Of a stretch of DNA of 25,332 bases, positions 16,088 to 24,774 are shown piece after piece. Positions within the stretch are counted from its first letter, which is position 1. Every line of letters starts with the position of its first letter. The translations under genes and the position numbers were made by a program. Source of the stretch: JBNKHG01 sp050290225 (lineage in GTDB: Bacteria > Pseudomonadota > Gammaproteobacteria > Pseudomonadales > Cellvibrionaceae); NCBI GenBank assembly GCA_050290225.1, contig JBNKHG010000034.1, positions 1 through 25,332 on the forward strand, read 5' to 3'. The notes under the pieces were generated by a model. It saw only the letters and a list, made by a program, of their open reading frames with translations, made no database searches and was not told the DNA's origin.

Positions 16088-17008
16088 TTAGCCCAACTCG
16101 ATACCACTTGCCTCAGCCGCTTTTCTGACAAACTTATCACTCTGCTGGTAGGCCTGGTCCAACATCGCTTGCTGGGCGGGATCGAGAATCTGTTCGATAC
16201 TGGCGGCGATATTTTCCGGGTTCTGTTTTTCCGGCGGGAGGTAAATACCGTCAGTTTCGTAAATGCGCGTTGTCGCATAACCGCCCGCGCCGGCACACAA
16301 AATCAGGCGTGATGGCGCTTGATCGGAAGCCAGATACAACAGTCCGGCCGTCACGCTTTCCACCGTCATCAGTTCCGCCGCGGTTTCATCCACCAGGCCA
16401 TTGAGCATCCGGGTGGCGGCCGTCGGCGAGAGGGCATTGACACTGATGCCGTACTTGGCCCCTTCCTGGTGTAACACATTCATCAGGCCCACTACGCCCA
16501 TCTTGGCCGCGCCGTAGTTGGATTGTCCGAAATTCCCGTAAAGGCCTGACGATGAAGTGGTCATCACAATGCGGCCATACTGCCGTTCCTTCATTAGCTC
16601 CCACACCGCTTTGGTGCAGTTGACCGATCCCATCAGATGGACATCCACCACCAACCGAAAATCCTCCAGGCTCATCTTGGAGAACGTCTTGTCCCGAAGG
16701 ATGCCGGCATTGTTGACCAGGATATCCACATGCCCCCACTGCGACAGAGCCTGTTCAACCATGGCATTGACCTGATCGAAATCGGTCACGCTGGCACCAT
16801 TGGCAATCGCCTCACCGCCGGCCGCGCGAATCTCCTCGACCACACGCTCGGCGGCGGTTAGGCTTCCACCGGAGCCATCCACCGCGCCCCCCAGATCGTT
16901 GACGACCACTTTGGCGCCCCGGGCCGCCAATGCCAGCGCATGGGATCGACCCAGACCGTTACCTGCCCCGGTGACAATCGCCACCTTTCCATCGTATCGA
17001 ATTGTCAT
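16088..17008 (-). CDS. SDR of the MFE-2/HSD17B4 type, probable (3R)-hydroxyacyl-CoA dehydrogenase
   Basis: A 306-residue SDR. The cofactor motif TGAGNGLG (13-20) is followed by GRSHALALAARGAKVVVNDLGG, the hallmark of the dehydrogenase part of peroxisomal multifunctional enzyme 2. NNAG is at 99-102, Ser at 152-154, and the catalytic YGAAK has Y165/K169. These enzymes oxidise (3R)-hydroxyacyl-CoA, including branched and steroid side-chain acyl-CoAs. The C-terminal 65 residues (DGIYLPPEKQNPENIAASIEQ) are also typical of this group. GAAGAGG precedes the ATG. With the MaoC hydratase of the same operon it could form an R-stereospecific branch. Substrate inferred, not shown. Confidence 0.92.
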   Translation of the reverse strand: MTIRYDGKVAIVTGAGNGLGRSHALALAARGAKVVVNDLGGAVDGSGGSLTAAERVVEEIRAAGGEAIANGASVTDFDQVNAMVEQALSQWGHVDILVNNAGILRDKTFSKMSLEDFRLVVDVHLMGSVNCTKAVWELMKERQYGRIVMTTSSSGLYGNFGQSNYGAAKMGVVGLMNVLHQEGAKYGISVNALSPTAATRMLNGLVDETAAELMTVESVTAGLLYLASDQAPSRLILCAGAGGYATTRIYETDGIYLPPEKQNPENIAASIEQILDPAQQAMLDQAYQQSDKFVRKAAEASGIELG

Positions 17009-17063
17009 AGTTCTACCTCTTCAATTACATATCTGAACAACCACACCCCGGCAAGCAGGAGAA

Positions 17064-19223
17064 TCAAGACTGCTGCTCCTGGCCAACCACTGTCGCGAAC
17101 GTCTGCCCCTGCGCCACAATCCTTTCGAGAAGGGGCGAGGGCGTAAACCACATCGCGCCGTAATCCCCCAATTGCTCGCGGTACTTATGCATTACCGCCA
17201 GTACCTTTTCCGGGCCGATTTCGTCGGCGTACTGCATGGGGCCACCGCGCCAACGGGGGAAGCCGTAACCGTTGGTCCACACCAGATCGATATCCCCGGA
17301 ACGGTAGGCGATGCCTTCGGCCAAAATATCGGCCCCCTCATTGATCAACGGATACAGGCACCGTTCCAAAACTTCCTCATCGCTGATACTGCGTCGCTCG
17401 ATACCAAATTCCCGGGCTGTTTGTTCCGCCAACGGGATAAAATCCGGGTCATTGACCTGATTGCGCCCCACGTAGCGATAGTAACCGTGCGAGGTCTTTT
17501 GGCCGTAACGCCCCAATTCGTAGAGTCTGTCGCCAAGCACCTCGAAGGTCGGATCCTTGCAGATCCGGTCACGAATGGATTCGCGCACCAGGTAGCCCAC
17601 ATCGATCCCCGCCAGGTCATACATGGAGACCACCCCCATGGCCATTCCGAAGTCGGTCAGCACCCGATCAATCTGGTCAGGCGTCGCCCCCTCCAGCAGC
17701 AGCCGGTTGGCTTCGCGGGAATAGGGACCGAGCATGCGGTTACCGACAAAGCCGAAGCACACACCCACCACCACCGGCGTCTTGCCGATAGCCCCTGCCA
17801 TATCCACGCAGGAGGCAATCACGTCTGCGGCAGTTTTCTCACCGCGCACGATCTCCAACAGCTTCATCACATTGGCGGGGCTGAAAAAATGCAGTCCAAC
17901 CACATCCTGCGGGCGACGGGTGGCCGCGGCAATTTCGTTGACGTCCAACGTGGACGTGTTGGTGGCCAAAATCGCGCCGGGTTTGCAAACCTCGTCCAGC
18001 GCCTCGAAGACCTGTTTCTTGATTGTCATGTCCTCGAACACGGCTTCGATCACCAGATCGACATCGGCAATATCGATATAATCTGTGGTGGGCCGAATCA
18101 ATGCCATGCGTCCTACCACCTGCTGCTGGGTGAATCGCCCCTTTTGGGCCGAGATCTCATAGTTACTGCGGATAGTGGCCATACCCCGTTCCAGGGCATC
18201 CGCATTGAGATCGAGAAGGATGGTCTGAATACCGGCGTTGGCAAAGTTCATGGCGATGCCGCCGCCCATGGTACCGGAACCGATCACAGCCACTTTACAG
18301 ATAGGCCGCCGCGGCGTGTGTGCCGGTACGCCGGGCACCTTTTTCGCTTGGCGCTCGGCAAAAAACATATGCTGCAGGGCTCTCGCCTCCGCGTTTTTGG
18401 CACATTCCTGGAAGTGTTCGCCCTCTTTTCGCAAACCCTCCTCAAACGACAGTGCACAGGCAGCTTCCACACACCGGATACAGCGCTCCGGTGCGAAACG
18501 CCCACATTGATGTCGCGGCATCGATTGGCGGAATTGCACAAAAAAATCGTCGGGCAGGGCGGACGTATCCACGCCGTTCTCATAAGGGCTGCGCAAGGGT
18601 GCATCGCACTCGATCAGCTTACGGGCATAGGCCATGGCAGCCTGCTCGAAATCGTCACCACTGTGCACCCGGTCGACAATGCCCTTTTTCAAAGCCTCGC
18701 CCGCATCAACCGGCTTGCCGGCGATGATCATCTCCAGGGCAACCTGCGGACCGGCGACCCGGGGCAGCAACTGCGTGCCGCCCGCACCGGGCAGAATACC
18801 CAGATTCACCTCGGTGAGACCGATCCTGGCCGTGTTGCTGGCAATGCGGTAATGACAGGCCAAAGCCATCTCACAACCACCGCCCAGGGCAGCACCGTGA
18901 ACCGCCGCCAACGTCAATTTGGGTGAGCGGCAGAGCTCGGCCACCAGCTGCTGGAGGTTGGGTTCCGACGCGGCGGCACCCGTGGCAAACTCACTGATAT
19001 CGGCACCGGCTGAGAAGAAACGGTCACTGCCGATAAACACAATCGCTTTGACCGCCGGATCGGCAACCGCTTGCTGCAGCGCCCGCTGCACAGAGAGCCG
19101 GAGCGCGTGACTAAAAGCATTGACCGGTGCATTGTCAAACCTGATCAGTGCCACGGCACCGTCAAGATGATATTGAACCCCACCACTCTCCAACTGCCTG
19201 GTTTCACCCATAGCCGCAACCAT
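17064..19223 (-). CDS. bifunctional enoyl-CoA hydratase/3-hydroxyacyl-CoA dehydrogenase (FadB/FadJ type)
   Basis: A 719-residue fusion, the normal length for FadB/FadJ. The crotonase half (1-200) has oxyanion-hole AGADISEF and GAALGGGCE, with catalytic glutamates E118 and E138 (TEVNLGILPGAGGTQ). The dehydrogenase half has the NAD motif GSGTMGGGIA at 315-324, NTSTLDVNEIA, the catalytic HFFSPAN (H445) and GNRMLGPY, and then the duplicated C-terminal helical domain. It hydrates trans-2-enoyl-CoA and oxidises the (3S)-hydroxyacyl-CoA. The ATG shares one base with the previous stop (TAATG). The methionine at position 5 is an alternative start. No disruption seen. Confidence 0.96.
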   Translation of the reverse strand: MVAAMGETRQLESGGVQYHLDGAVALIRFDNAPVNAFSHALRLSVQRALQQAVADPAVKAIVFIGSDRFFSAGADISEFATGAAASEPNLQQLVAELCRSPKLTLAAVHGAALGGGCEMALACHYRIASNTARIGLTEVNLGILPGAGGTQLLPRVAGPQVALEMIIAGKPVDAGEALKKGIVDRVHSGDDFEQAAMAYARKLIECDAPLRSPYENGVDTSALPDDFFVQFRQSMPRHQCGRFAPERCIRCVEAACALSFEEGLRKEGEHFQECAKNAEARALQHMFFAERQAKKVPGVPAHTPRRPICKVAVIGSGTMGGGIAMNFANAGIQTILLDLNADALERGMATIRSNYEISAQKGRFTQQQVVGRMALIRPTTDYIDIADVDLVIEAVFEDMTIKKQVFEALDEVCKPGAILATNTSTLDVNEIAAATRRPQDVVGLHFFSPANVMKLLEIVRGEKTAADVIASCVDMAGAIGKTPVVVGVCFGFVGNRMLGPYSREANRLLLEGATPDQIDRVLTDFGMAMGVVSMYDLAGIDVGYLVRESIRDRICKDPTFEVLGDRLYELGRYGQKTSHGYYRYVGRNQVNDPDFIPLAEQTAREFGIERRSISDEEVLERCLYPLINEGADILAEGIAYRSGDIDLVWTNGYGFPRWRGGPMQYADEIGPEKVLAVMHKYREQLGDYGAMWFTPSPLLERIVAQGQTFATVVGQEQQS

Positions 19224-20110
19224 TACTTTGCCTCGCCCTTTTGATTGCTGTAGTCATACCACCCCTTACCGGTTTTCTCACCGTATTCACCCTTGACGTA
19301 GTGCTCCACCAGGCTCGGCGGAGGCAGGTCGGCGGGATTGCCGGAAGCACGAAACGCTTCCATACCCATAATGTAGGAGAGATCGATCCCGGTCAGGTCG
19401 TTGAGGCGGAACGGGCCCATGGGATGACCGGCACCGAATACGCACGCCTTGTCGATATCCTCCACGCTGGCCACGCCCATTTCCAACAACCAGAAAGCCT
19501 CCCTGCCAATGGCGCCGAAGATACGGTTGAGCAGGAAGCCCTCCACTTCCTTTTTCAGGTGCACGGGCACCTTGTTGAGCTTTTCGCACAGATGCAGGGA
19601 GAGCTGGGTGGTCTCGTCGGAAACGTGGGGCCCCTGTACCACCTCCACCAGTTTCATGACCAGCGCCGGGTTGAAAAAATGCAGGTTCAGCACCTTGTCG
19701 GGACGGGAGGTCACATCGGCGATTTTCGAGCTGACAATCGCCGAGCTGTTGCTGGCCAGGATGGCGTGGGGCGGCGCCAGACGATCGAGGTCGGCAAAGA
19801 TCTTGCGCTTGATTTCCAGTACTTCCAGCACCGCCTCGATGCAGTAATCAGCTTCAGCGACCGCGGTTTCGAGGTCGGCGACAAAACGGATATTGTTCCG
19901 CGCCCGGCTCGCTTCCTCTTCGCTCAAGCGCCCTTTGGCCACCCGCCCCGGTAGATAGTCATCCACGAAGGCTTCCGCCTTGGCCAGTGTCTCGGCGTTA
20001 ATGTCGGTACAATTAACGGTGAAGCCGCTAATGGCGGCGTGCAGGGCAATCTGGTGGCCCATATTGCCCGCGCCGATTACAGCAATGGTTTTGATATCAT
20101 CAATTTGCAT
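19223..20110 (-). CDS. 3-hydroxyacyl-CoA dehydrogenase, monofunctional
   Basis: About 295 residues of the HAD family. The dinucleotide motif GAGNMGHQIA lies near residue 14, SNSSAI supplies the substrate-side serine, and LHFFNPALVMKLVEVV the catalytic histidine. The C-terminal dimer domain ends in YGEKTGKGWYDY. The frame reaches a TTG at 20122, but the ATG at 20110 is preferred, with GGATAGGA directly upstream. It makes the oxidation of (3S)-hydroxyacyl-CoA redundant with the next gene, so it probably serves different chain lengths or a short-chain intermediate. Overlap with the next gene is one base. Confidence 0.94.
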   Translation of the reverse strand: MQIDDIKTIAVIGAGNMGHQIALHAAISGFTVNCTDINAETLAKAEAFVDDYLPGRVAKGRLSEEEASRARNNIRFVADLETAVAEADYCIEAVLEVLEIKRKIFADLDRLAPPHAILASNSSAIVSSKIADVTSRPDKVLNLHFFNPALVMKLVEVVQGPHVSDETTQLSLHLCEKLNKVPVHLKKEVEGFLLNRIFGAIGREAFWLLEMGVASVEDIDKACVFGAGHPMGPFRLNDLTGIDLSYIMGMEAFRASGNPADLPPPSLVEHYVKGEYGEKTGKGWYDYSNQKGEAK

Positions 20111-20166
20111 AGTCCTATCCAATGGTCATGGTGAAAGAGTTAAAAATTCCTAAAGGGCTTGCCCGA

Positions 20167-20634
20167 TCAAGCCACCTCCACTTGCGGTTCGCACACAAAT
20201 AGATTCAGCCATTCACAGGCCAGGGCCGGTTTCGCCTGTCCCTCGATCTCGACAGTCACCGCCAGCTTGACGATTACCCGGTTGCTGGCCCTCTCCTCAA
20301 CGTCGGCAATGGCCGCGCTGACTCTCACCCGATCACCGGGCCGTACCGGATTCAGGAAGCGCAATCCATCCACACCATAATTGATATGAGTGACGCAGTT
20401 GTCGGGTTTAGGCATAACCGTCCCGGCGAGGCGGGTCAGCAGCGACAAGGTCAAAAAGCCGTGGGCCACAGTACTGCCAAAAGCACTGTTCCCCGCCAAT
20501 TGCGGATCGACATGAATAAATTGGTGGTCCTGCGTGACGTCGGCAAAGTCGTTGATACGTTCCTGTTCGATGACAAACCAGTCACCAGGTTGGAGCTGGC
20601 GACCAATGTGTGCTTTCAATTCGGAAATATTCAT
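20167..20634 (-). CDS. MaoC-family hydratase ((R)-specific enoyl-CoA hydratase type)
   Basis: A hot-dog-fold protein of 155 residues from the ATG at 20634, which matches the usual start (MNISELKAHIGRQLQPGDW). The frame continues to an ATG at 20673 inside the previous gene, and an ATG at 20640 is also possible. The hydratase motif FADVTQDHQFIHVDP carries the catalytic D36 and H41, followed by GSTVAHGFLTLSL. Such enzymes hydrate 2-enoyl-CoA to (3R)-hydroxyacyl-CoA. Placed right behind the acyl-CoA dehydrogenase-like gene and ahead of the dehydrogenases, it fits a second hydration route. No strong ribosome site, so translation may depend on the upstream gene. Confidence 0.92.
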   Translation of the reverse strand: MNISELKAHIGRQLQPGDWFVIEQERINDFADVTQDHQFIHVDPQLAGNSAFGSTVAHGFLTLSLLTRLAGTVMPKPDNCVTHINYGVDGLRFLNPVRPGDRVRVSAAIADVEERASNRVIVKLAVTVEIEGQAKPALACEWLNLFVCEPQVEVA

Positions 20635-20659
20635 AAACATCAGCGTTAAAGTGATTGTG

Positions 20660-21889
20660 TCAATACCACGCATCCCGCATGTCGAAACACAGACGGTTAT
20701 TGGAAATCAGCAGATCCGCCTGCTGAACAGTCAGGGGCAGCTCCCACTCAAAATAATAACGAGCCGCCTGGAGCTTGCCCCGGTAAAAATTTTCTTCCGC
20801 CTCGACCAACGCTTGCATACTCCCCATCGCCCGCGATGCCGTGACCGCCTGTTTTAACCAGATCCACGCCATCACAATGCGCCCGAAAAAATCCAGGTAT
20901 AGGGTGGCGTTGGCCAAACCCAAATCGGGGTCGCGTTGGGAGACCGCCAGCAGCGCCTCGGTAACATCGTCCAACCGTTTCAAAGCCTCGCGCAGCGGTT
21001 GACACACATCATTGAGTGAATCAAATTGCTTCGCCAACTGCAGGGTGAGCCGCATCTCCTGTTTAAAGACTTCATAACTGTAGCGGTGCTGCATGGGCAC
21101 TTTACGACTCAGCAGTTCCAGTGCCAGGATACTCTCGGCATCGTCATGGATGTGACTCTGACGAACGGATAGATCATTGCTGCGGCAGCCGTATTTCGAA
21201 GGCCAGGTTTTAACCACCGGCGTCAAAAGATCCTGCAACACGGCCGCCCGCTGTTTTTCGCAGTCGGTGTCGGCGGTTTCCATGTCCTCCACCAGGGATG
21301 CGGCATAGAAGCTAAGCGCCAGGGCGCCTTCCGCATAAGCCTTCAGCGTAAGTAGCCTACGCCGCACATGCACCTGCCCGATAATTTTCGCCGGGCTGTA
21401 GGGTAACCGCTCCTGGGGTTGCTCCCTGGCACACCCCAGGGCCTGCAGGTAGCCCCGATAAGCCAGCGCCGCAGTCTTGGTACTCACTTCGAGGCAGGTC
21501 TCGCTCAAAAGCGGATGACCATCGGAGCTGATATTGGCGGCACTGAAATAGGCCTGCACCGCAGCACACACCACACCTGGCAACGGTCTGTCACCTTCGC
21601 CGGACGCCTGGTGCGTCGCCATGAATCCGGCTTCGGCGATAGCGTTCCAGGCCTCTTGGGCTTCCGGTATTGGATTCGCCCGCGCGTCATCAAACGTGGG
21701 CTCGTTGTCATCCACGTTCTCGTCTTGGCTGGCAAAGTATTCACAGGCGATACTGTCGGCGGTATTCAGAATGACGTCGAATATCTCACGGGATTGTTCC
21801 CGGTAGCGCTCCCGACGCAGCAAGGATTCCGTGTCCAGCATTTCGTAGAGTAAAAAGTCCAGATCCCTGGAATTGAGCAGTTTGTCCAT
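20660..21889 (-). CDS. acyl-CoA dehydrogenase-like protein lacking the FAD/middle domain (probable pseudoenzyme)
   Basis: About 409 residues; the ATG at 21889 gives the family's usual opening MDKLLNSRDLDFLLYEMLD, while the longer frame starts at a TTG. Homologues with the PF12806-type C-terminal domain are about 590-600 residues. The N-terminal helical domain (to about 125) is kept, then the sequence jumps from YFSAANISSDGHPLL to STKTAALAYRGYLQALGCARE. The whole middle beta domain (about 145 residues with the usual SEPQAGSS segment and the ARIGVGLG arginine) is absent. A second gap of about 20 residues near 242 removes the GGYGYTREYPVEQ segment, and the catalytic glutamate of EGTxGIQ is replaced (IHDDAESILALELL). 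Reading frame, start and operon position are intact. A structural or regulatory partner, or a decaying gene, are both possible. Confidence 0.88.
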   Translation of the reverse strand: MDKLLNSRDLDFLLYEMLDTESLLRRERYREQSREIFDVILNTADSIACEYFASQDENVDDNEPTFDDARANPIPEAQEAWNAIAEAGFMATHQASGEGDRPLPGVVCAAVQAYFSAANISSDGHPLLSETCLEVSTKTAALAYRGYLQALGCAREQPQERLPYSPAKIIGQVHVRRRLLTLKAYAEGALALSFYAASLVEDMETADTDCEKQRAAVLQDLLTPVVKTWPSKYGCRSNDLSVRQSHIHDDAESILALELLSRKVPMQHRYSYEVFKQEMRLTLQLAKQFDSLNDVCQPLREALKRLDDVTEALLAVSQRDPDLGLANATLYLDFFGRIVMAWIWLKQAVTASRAMGSMQALVEAEENFYRGKLQAARYYFEWELPLTVQQADLLISNNRLCFDMRDAWY

Positions 21890-22016
21890 AATGAATCCCA
21901 ACCTGTGCCGTTAGTCGATAACTTCGGAATAATGGCGCCAAGGCGCCCCGTAGCCCATGGCAGATGCGGCGGCAATTTTTAACATTTTTGACTCATCCGC
22001 CAATTGGATAATAAAG

Positions 22017-24011
22017 CTACGCAACATCCAGCTCCCACACATAGGCCAACTTATCGAGTACAGTTCCCACCACCCTGTGCGCCGCTTCCAGTTGTTCGCC
22101 AGCGGCTTCCAGCCGCAACAGAACTTTCAAGCCGTGGGCGCTGTCATCAACCACCCTGGCCTCCACCTGTCCGTCGAGCCACACACCCGTCGCCGCCCGA
22201 CAATAGGCCAGGGAGATAGCATCCTTGCGCAATGGTGGCTTGAACGTTTTACCAACGGCGGTTTTCGGCAAGTCGTCCCAAATAAAAACCTCCACCGGCG
22301 CACCTGCCCGTTCCGCCACGTGTTCACGGGCAAAGGCTTTCAGTGCCTCCGCCGTGACGCTCGCGCCCGGGCGCAACTGCACATAGGCCACGGGAACTTC
22401 CCCCGCATAGGCATCCGGCATGCCGACGGCGGCGGCCATTTCCACATCCGGGTGACAGGTCAGTGAATCCTCGGTGATCAACGGATCGATATTGTGGCCG
22501 CCGCGGATAATCAGGTCCTTGGCGCGGCCGGTGAGCCAGACGTAGCCGTCGGCATCGATGCGGCCCATGTCGCCGGTGTTCAACCAGCCCTCCTCCGGCC
22601 AGGCGCCTTCATTGGCGAACGCCTGTTTGTAAGCGGGAATGACGTTGGGTCCGCGCAGCAAAATAACGCCGATTTCATTCACCTCGCAGTCCCGCTGCAC
22701 GCCACCATTGGCATCTATAATCACCGCACGAATTTGCTGGTAGGGAATCCGCATGCCGATGGAGCCCACATGACGGGGGCCGTAATAATAGTGGGCGGTG
22801 GCGCAGGTCACGGTCTCCGTCATGCCGTAGCCCTCCATAATGTCCGCGCCCGTGCGTTCGCGGAATTCCCGCAGCATGCTGACCGGCATCGGCGCCGCGC
22901 CGCAGGCACAATGGGACAGGCTGCCCAGGTCGAACGCCTCCGAAGACTGCTCCAGCAGCGCCGCGTAAACGGTGGGCACCCCGGCAAAGAACGTCACCTG
23001 GTAGCGTTCCACCAGCGACCAGAAATCCCGGATCAATGCTTTCTCCCGAAAACCGTGTGGCCCGGCGAGAATCAACTCGCCGCCGCTCATCACCGTCGAC
23101 AGTGCCGAGACGAATACCGCATTGACATGGAACAGTGGCAGGCCACACAAAATAACCGATCGCACCGGCTCATCGCTCTCGGCCACGGGGCCTGTCATGG
23201 CCATCTGGCAGACATTGATGACCTGAGCCCGGTGGGTATGCTGCGCCAGTTTCGGCGTTCCCGTGGTGCCACCGGTATGGAAATAGGCGGCAATCTCCTC
23301 ACCGCAAAAATGACGCTCGCCGGCAATGCGCTCGATAGGCTGTTCGGGATTAGCTGCCTGCCAAGGGACAACCCCATCTACCTCGATTCCATTTTTGTCG
23401 CCATCATTGCCACCCACAGTGCCACCCACAGTGCCACCAACGGTAACGATATGCTGAATGGATTCCACCTCCCGGGCGACAGCCTGCGCCTTCTGGAAAA
23501 ACAGGTCGCCCTCCTCATCGCCGGGTACCAAAGTTACCAGTATGCGGGCATTGGCCTCGCGGGCGATGCCGGCCATCTGCTCCGGTTGCAGGAACGGGTT
23601 GATGGGCGCGGCAATGCCCACCGCTTCCGCCGCCCAAACACCGAACAACAGCTCCGGTAGGTTCGGCAACAGGAAAATCACCGATTCATCGTGCCGCAAA
23701 CCAAGCTGTCGAAAACACGCTGCGGCCGCCGCCACCGCCTGATGGTATTCCCGGTATGTCCAGCGTTGCGGTTCGCCACTGGCAGACCCCGTGGGTAAAT
23801 AGCTAAGGGCGATACTGTCCGGCTGATCCCCGGCAATGATTTCCAGGGCCTGAATGGGTGAGACACAGGGACAACGCTCCTCAACGGGCACCTGCTCAAT
23901 CGCCTGAATATCCGCCAAGGTCCGGATGCGATCCGGATCGGTGGCATAGGCGCGGATAAAATGTCGGAAACCCGGTGCTGCGCAATTGAATGCCATGGTT
24001 CTGCTTACCAT
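22017..24011 (-). CDS. acyl-CoA synthetase with C-terminal extension
   Basis: An ANL-family CoA ligase of 664 residues, first gene of the beta-oxidation operon. Motifs: HTGGTTGTPK at 245-254, MEGYGMTETVTCA, LNTGDMGRIDADGYVWLTGRAKDLIIRGG and the catalytic lysine K588 in PKTAVGKTFKPPLRKD. About 65 residues follow K588's motif (EARVVDDSAHGLKVLLRLEA to KLAYVWELDVA), more than in ordinary family members, and the same tail is found in the broken paralogue at 24761. A Gly/Thr/Val repeat (residues 190-201) interrupts the linker. The ATG at 23996 is an alternative start. It would activate a carboxylic acid for the pathway encoded behind it. Confidence 0.94.
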   Translation of the reverse strand: MVSRTMAFNCAAPGFRHFIRAYATDPDRIRTLADIQAIEQVPVEERCPCVSPIQALEIIAGDQPDSIALSYLPTGSASGEPQRWTYREYHQAVAAAAACFRQLGLRHDESVIFLLPNLPELLFGVWAAEAVGIAAPINPFLQPEQMAGIAREANARILVTLVPGDEEGDLFFQKAQAVAREVESIQHIVTVGGTVGGTVGGNDGDKNGIEVDGVVPWQAANPEQPIERIAGERHFCGEEIAAYFHTGGTTGTPKLAQHTHRAQVINVCQMAMTGPVAESDEPVRSVILCGLPLFHVNAVFVSALSTVMSGGELILAGPHGFREKALIRDFWSLVERYQVTFFAGVPTVYAALLEQSSEAFDLGSLSHCACGAAPMPVSMLREFRERTGADIMEGYGMTETVTCATAHYYYGPRHVGSIGMRIPYQQIRAVIIDANGGVQRDCEVNEIGVILLRGPNVIPAYKQAFANEGAWPEEGWLNTGDMGRIDADGYVWLTGRAKDLIIRGGHNIDPLITEDSLTCHPDVEMAAAVGMPDAYAGEVPVAYVQLRPGASVTAEALKAFAREHVAERAGAPVEVFIWDDLPKTAVGKTFKPPLRKDAISLAYCRAATGVWLDGQVEARVVDDSAHGLKVLLRLEAAGEQLEAAHRVVGTVLDKLAYVWELDVA
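23409..23444. repeat. three 12-bp tandem repeats inside the synthetase gene
   Basis: GCCACCCACAGT occurs twice in succession, then GCCACCAACGGT. On the coding strand it encodes three TVGG units in a variable linker before the adenylation motif. The in-frame unit length tolerates copy-number change by slippage. Confidence 0.85.
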
Positions 24012-24363
24012 CCCTCATTACTGTTTAGTGGTAGCGGTAGTGTCTAATAAGCCGACCCTTCAACCCATAGCGGCTAAAGACAATTTACTTAGCAATTGCT
24101 GTCACGGATTGAGGAGATTGAATTCGGATGTGGTTGATTGTTCCCCTTTTCCAAGGGTCACCAGGGGAAACAGGCCCAGCACCACCCGCGCCATATTGAA
24201 GCGGGTGGATTGGCAACCGGGCCGCGCGTGAAGATTGCGATGGTCAAGGGAATACCTGCTCGGCATGGATAGGCATAATCATTCCTGCCAGTCTGTGGGC
24301 CGGGCCTTCGCCAGACCTTGGCTAAGATGGCAACAATAATTTGCAATCAATGCACTAAGGAAC
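24012..24363. other. 352-bp leader region of the beta-oxidation operon
   Basis: It separates the truncated SDR from the synthetase start and should hold the operon promoter. It contains the second 29-bp repeat (24065-24093) and an AGCAATTGCT palindrome next to it. A minus-strand open stretch at about 24240-24120 (QSTRFNMARVVLGLFPLVTL in one frame) has no start or ribosome site and may be a mobile-element remnant. No regulator gene or clear -35/-10 pair was found. Confidence 0.5.
24065..24093. repeat. 29-bp dispersed repeat, copy 2
   Basis: CCATAGC, seven variable bases, then GACAATTTACTTAGC, 24 of 29 identical to the copy at 14659-14687. In this copy GCTAA and TTAGC form an inverted pair around the conserved core. 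It lies 54 bases upstream of the synthetase start, in the same orientation relative to the downstream minus-strand gene as copy 1. Confidence 0.7.
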
Positions 24364-24774
24364 TCAACGCCAACTCGTTATCCGACCGACAAAATCCTCG
24401 TCGTAGATTTCGTCGGGCGTCTCCCGCACCAAAGCATCCAGCTCCAACGCATCAGCGCCCACAAGAATTCGCCACTTTCCAGCGCGTATACCGTCCAGAA
24501 TAATGGCGGCGGCTTCATCCGCCGTAGTCAACGCACTGTCGGAGAACGCCTGGCTGGCGGCCACCACCTGTTGATCGTCTCCATTGCCAACATGTTTTTG
24601 CGATTCGGCGATCAGGTCGGTTTTCACTTTCCCCGGTATCACCACCGCTGCTTTCACGTGAGGCGCGTGTTGGCGAAGATCGAATATCAAAGACTCGGCA
24701 AATCCCCTGACCACGAATTTGGAGGTGCTATACGCACTTCCCGCGGCCCAAAGGCCGCAATTACAGCCGGACAT
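24364..24774 (-). pseudogene. short-chain dehydrogenase, 5'-truncated
   Basis: The frame of 136 residues contains only the second half of an SDR: GLWAAGSAYSTSKFVVRGFAESL with the catalytic Tyr/Lys, then VIPGKVKTDLI and a C terminus ending in FVGRITSWR. The first 150 or so residues, with the cofactor-binding glycine motif, are missing. The frame opens with MSGCNC, encoded by DNA that also encodes the end of the synthetase fragment in another frame, so the truncation point is near 24750-24765. Without the nucleotide fold it cannot be an active dehydrogenase. The original was probably a lipid or ketone SDR cotranscribed with the synthetase. Confidence 0.85.

Noticed and set aside
17172..18926. 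584-residue plus-strand open frame opposite the bifunctional enzyme
   Set aside because: It is the antisense of a GC-rich, fully recognisable gene; no ribosome site, His/Gly-rich composition and no family motif.
22494..23660. 388-residue plus-strand open frame opposite the synthetase
   Set aside because: Antisense shadow of conserved ligase motifs; composition is unlike a real protein.
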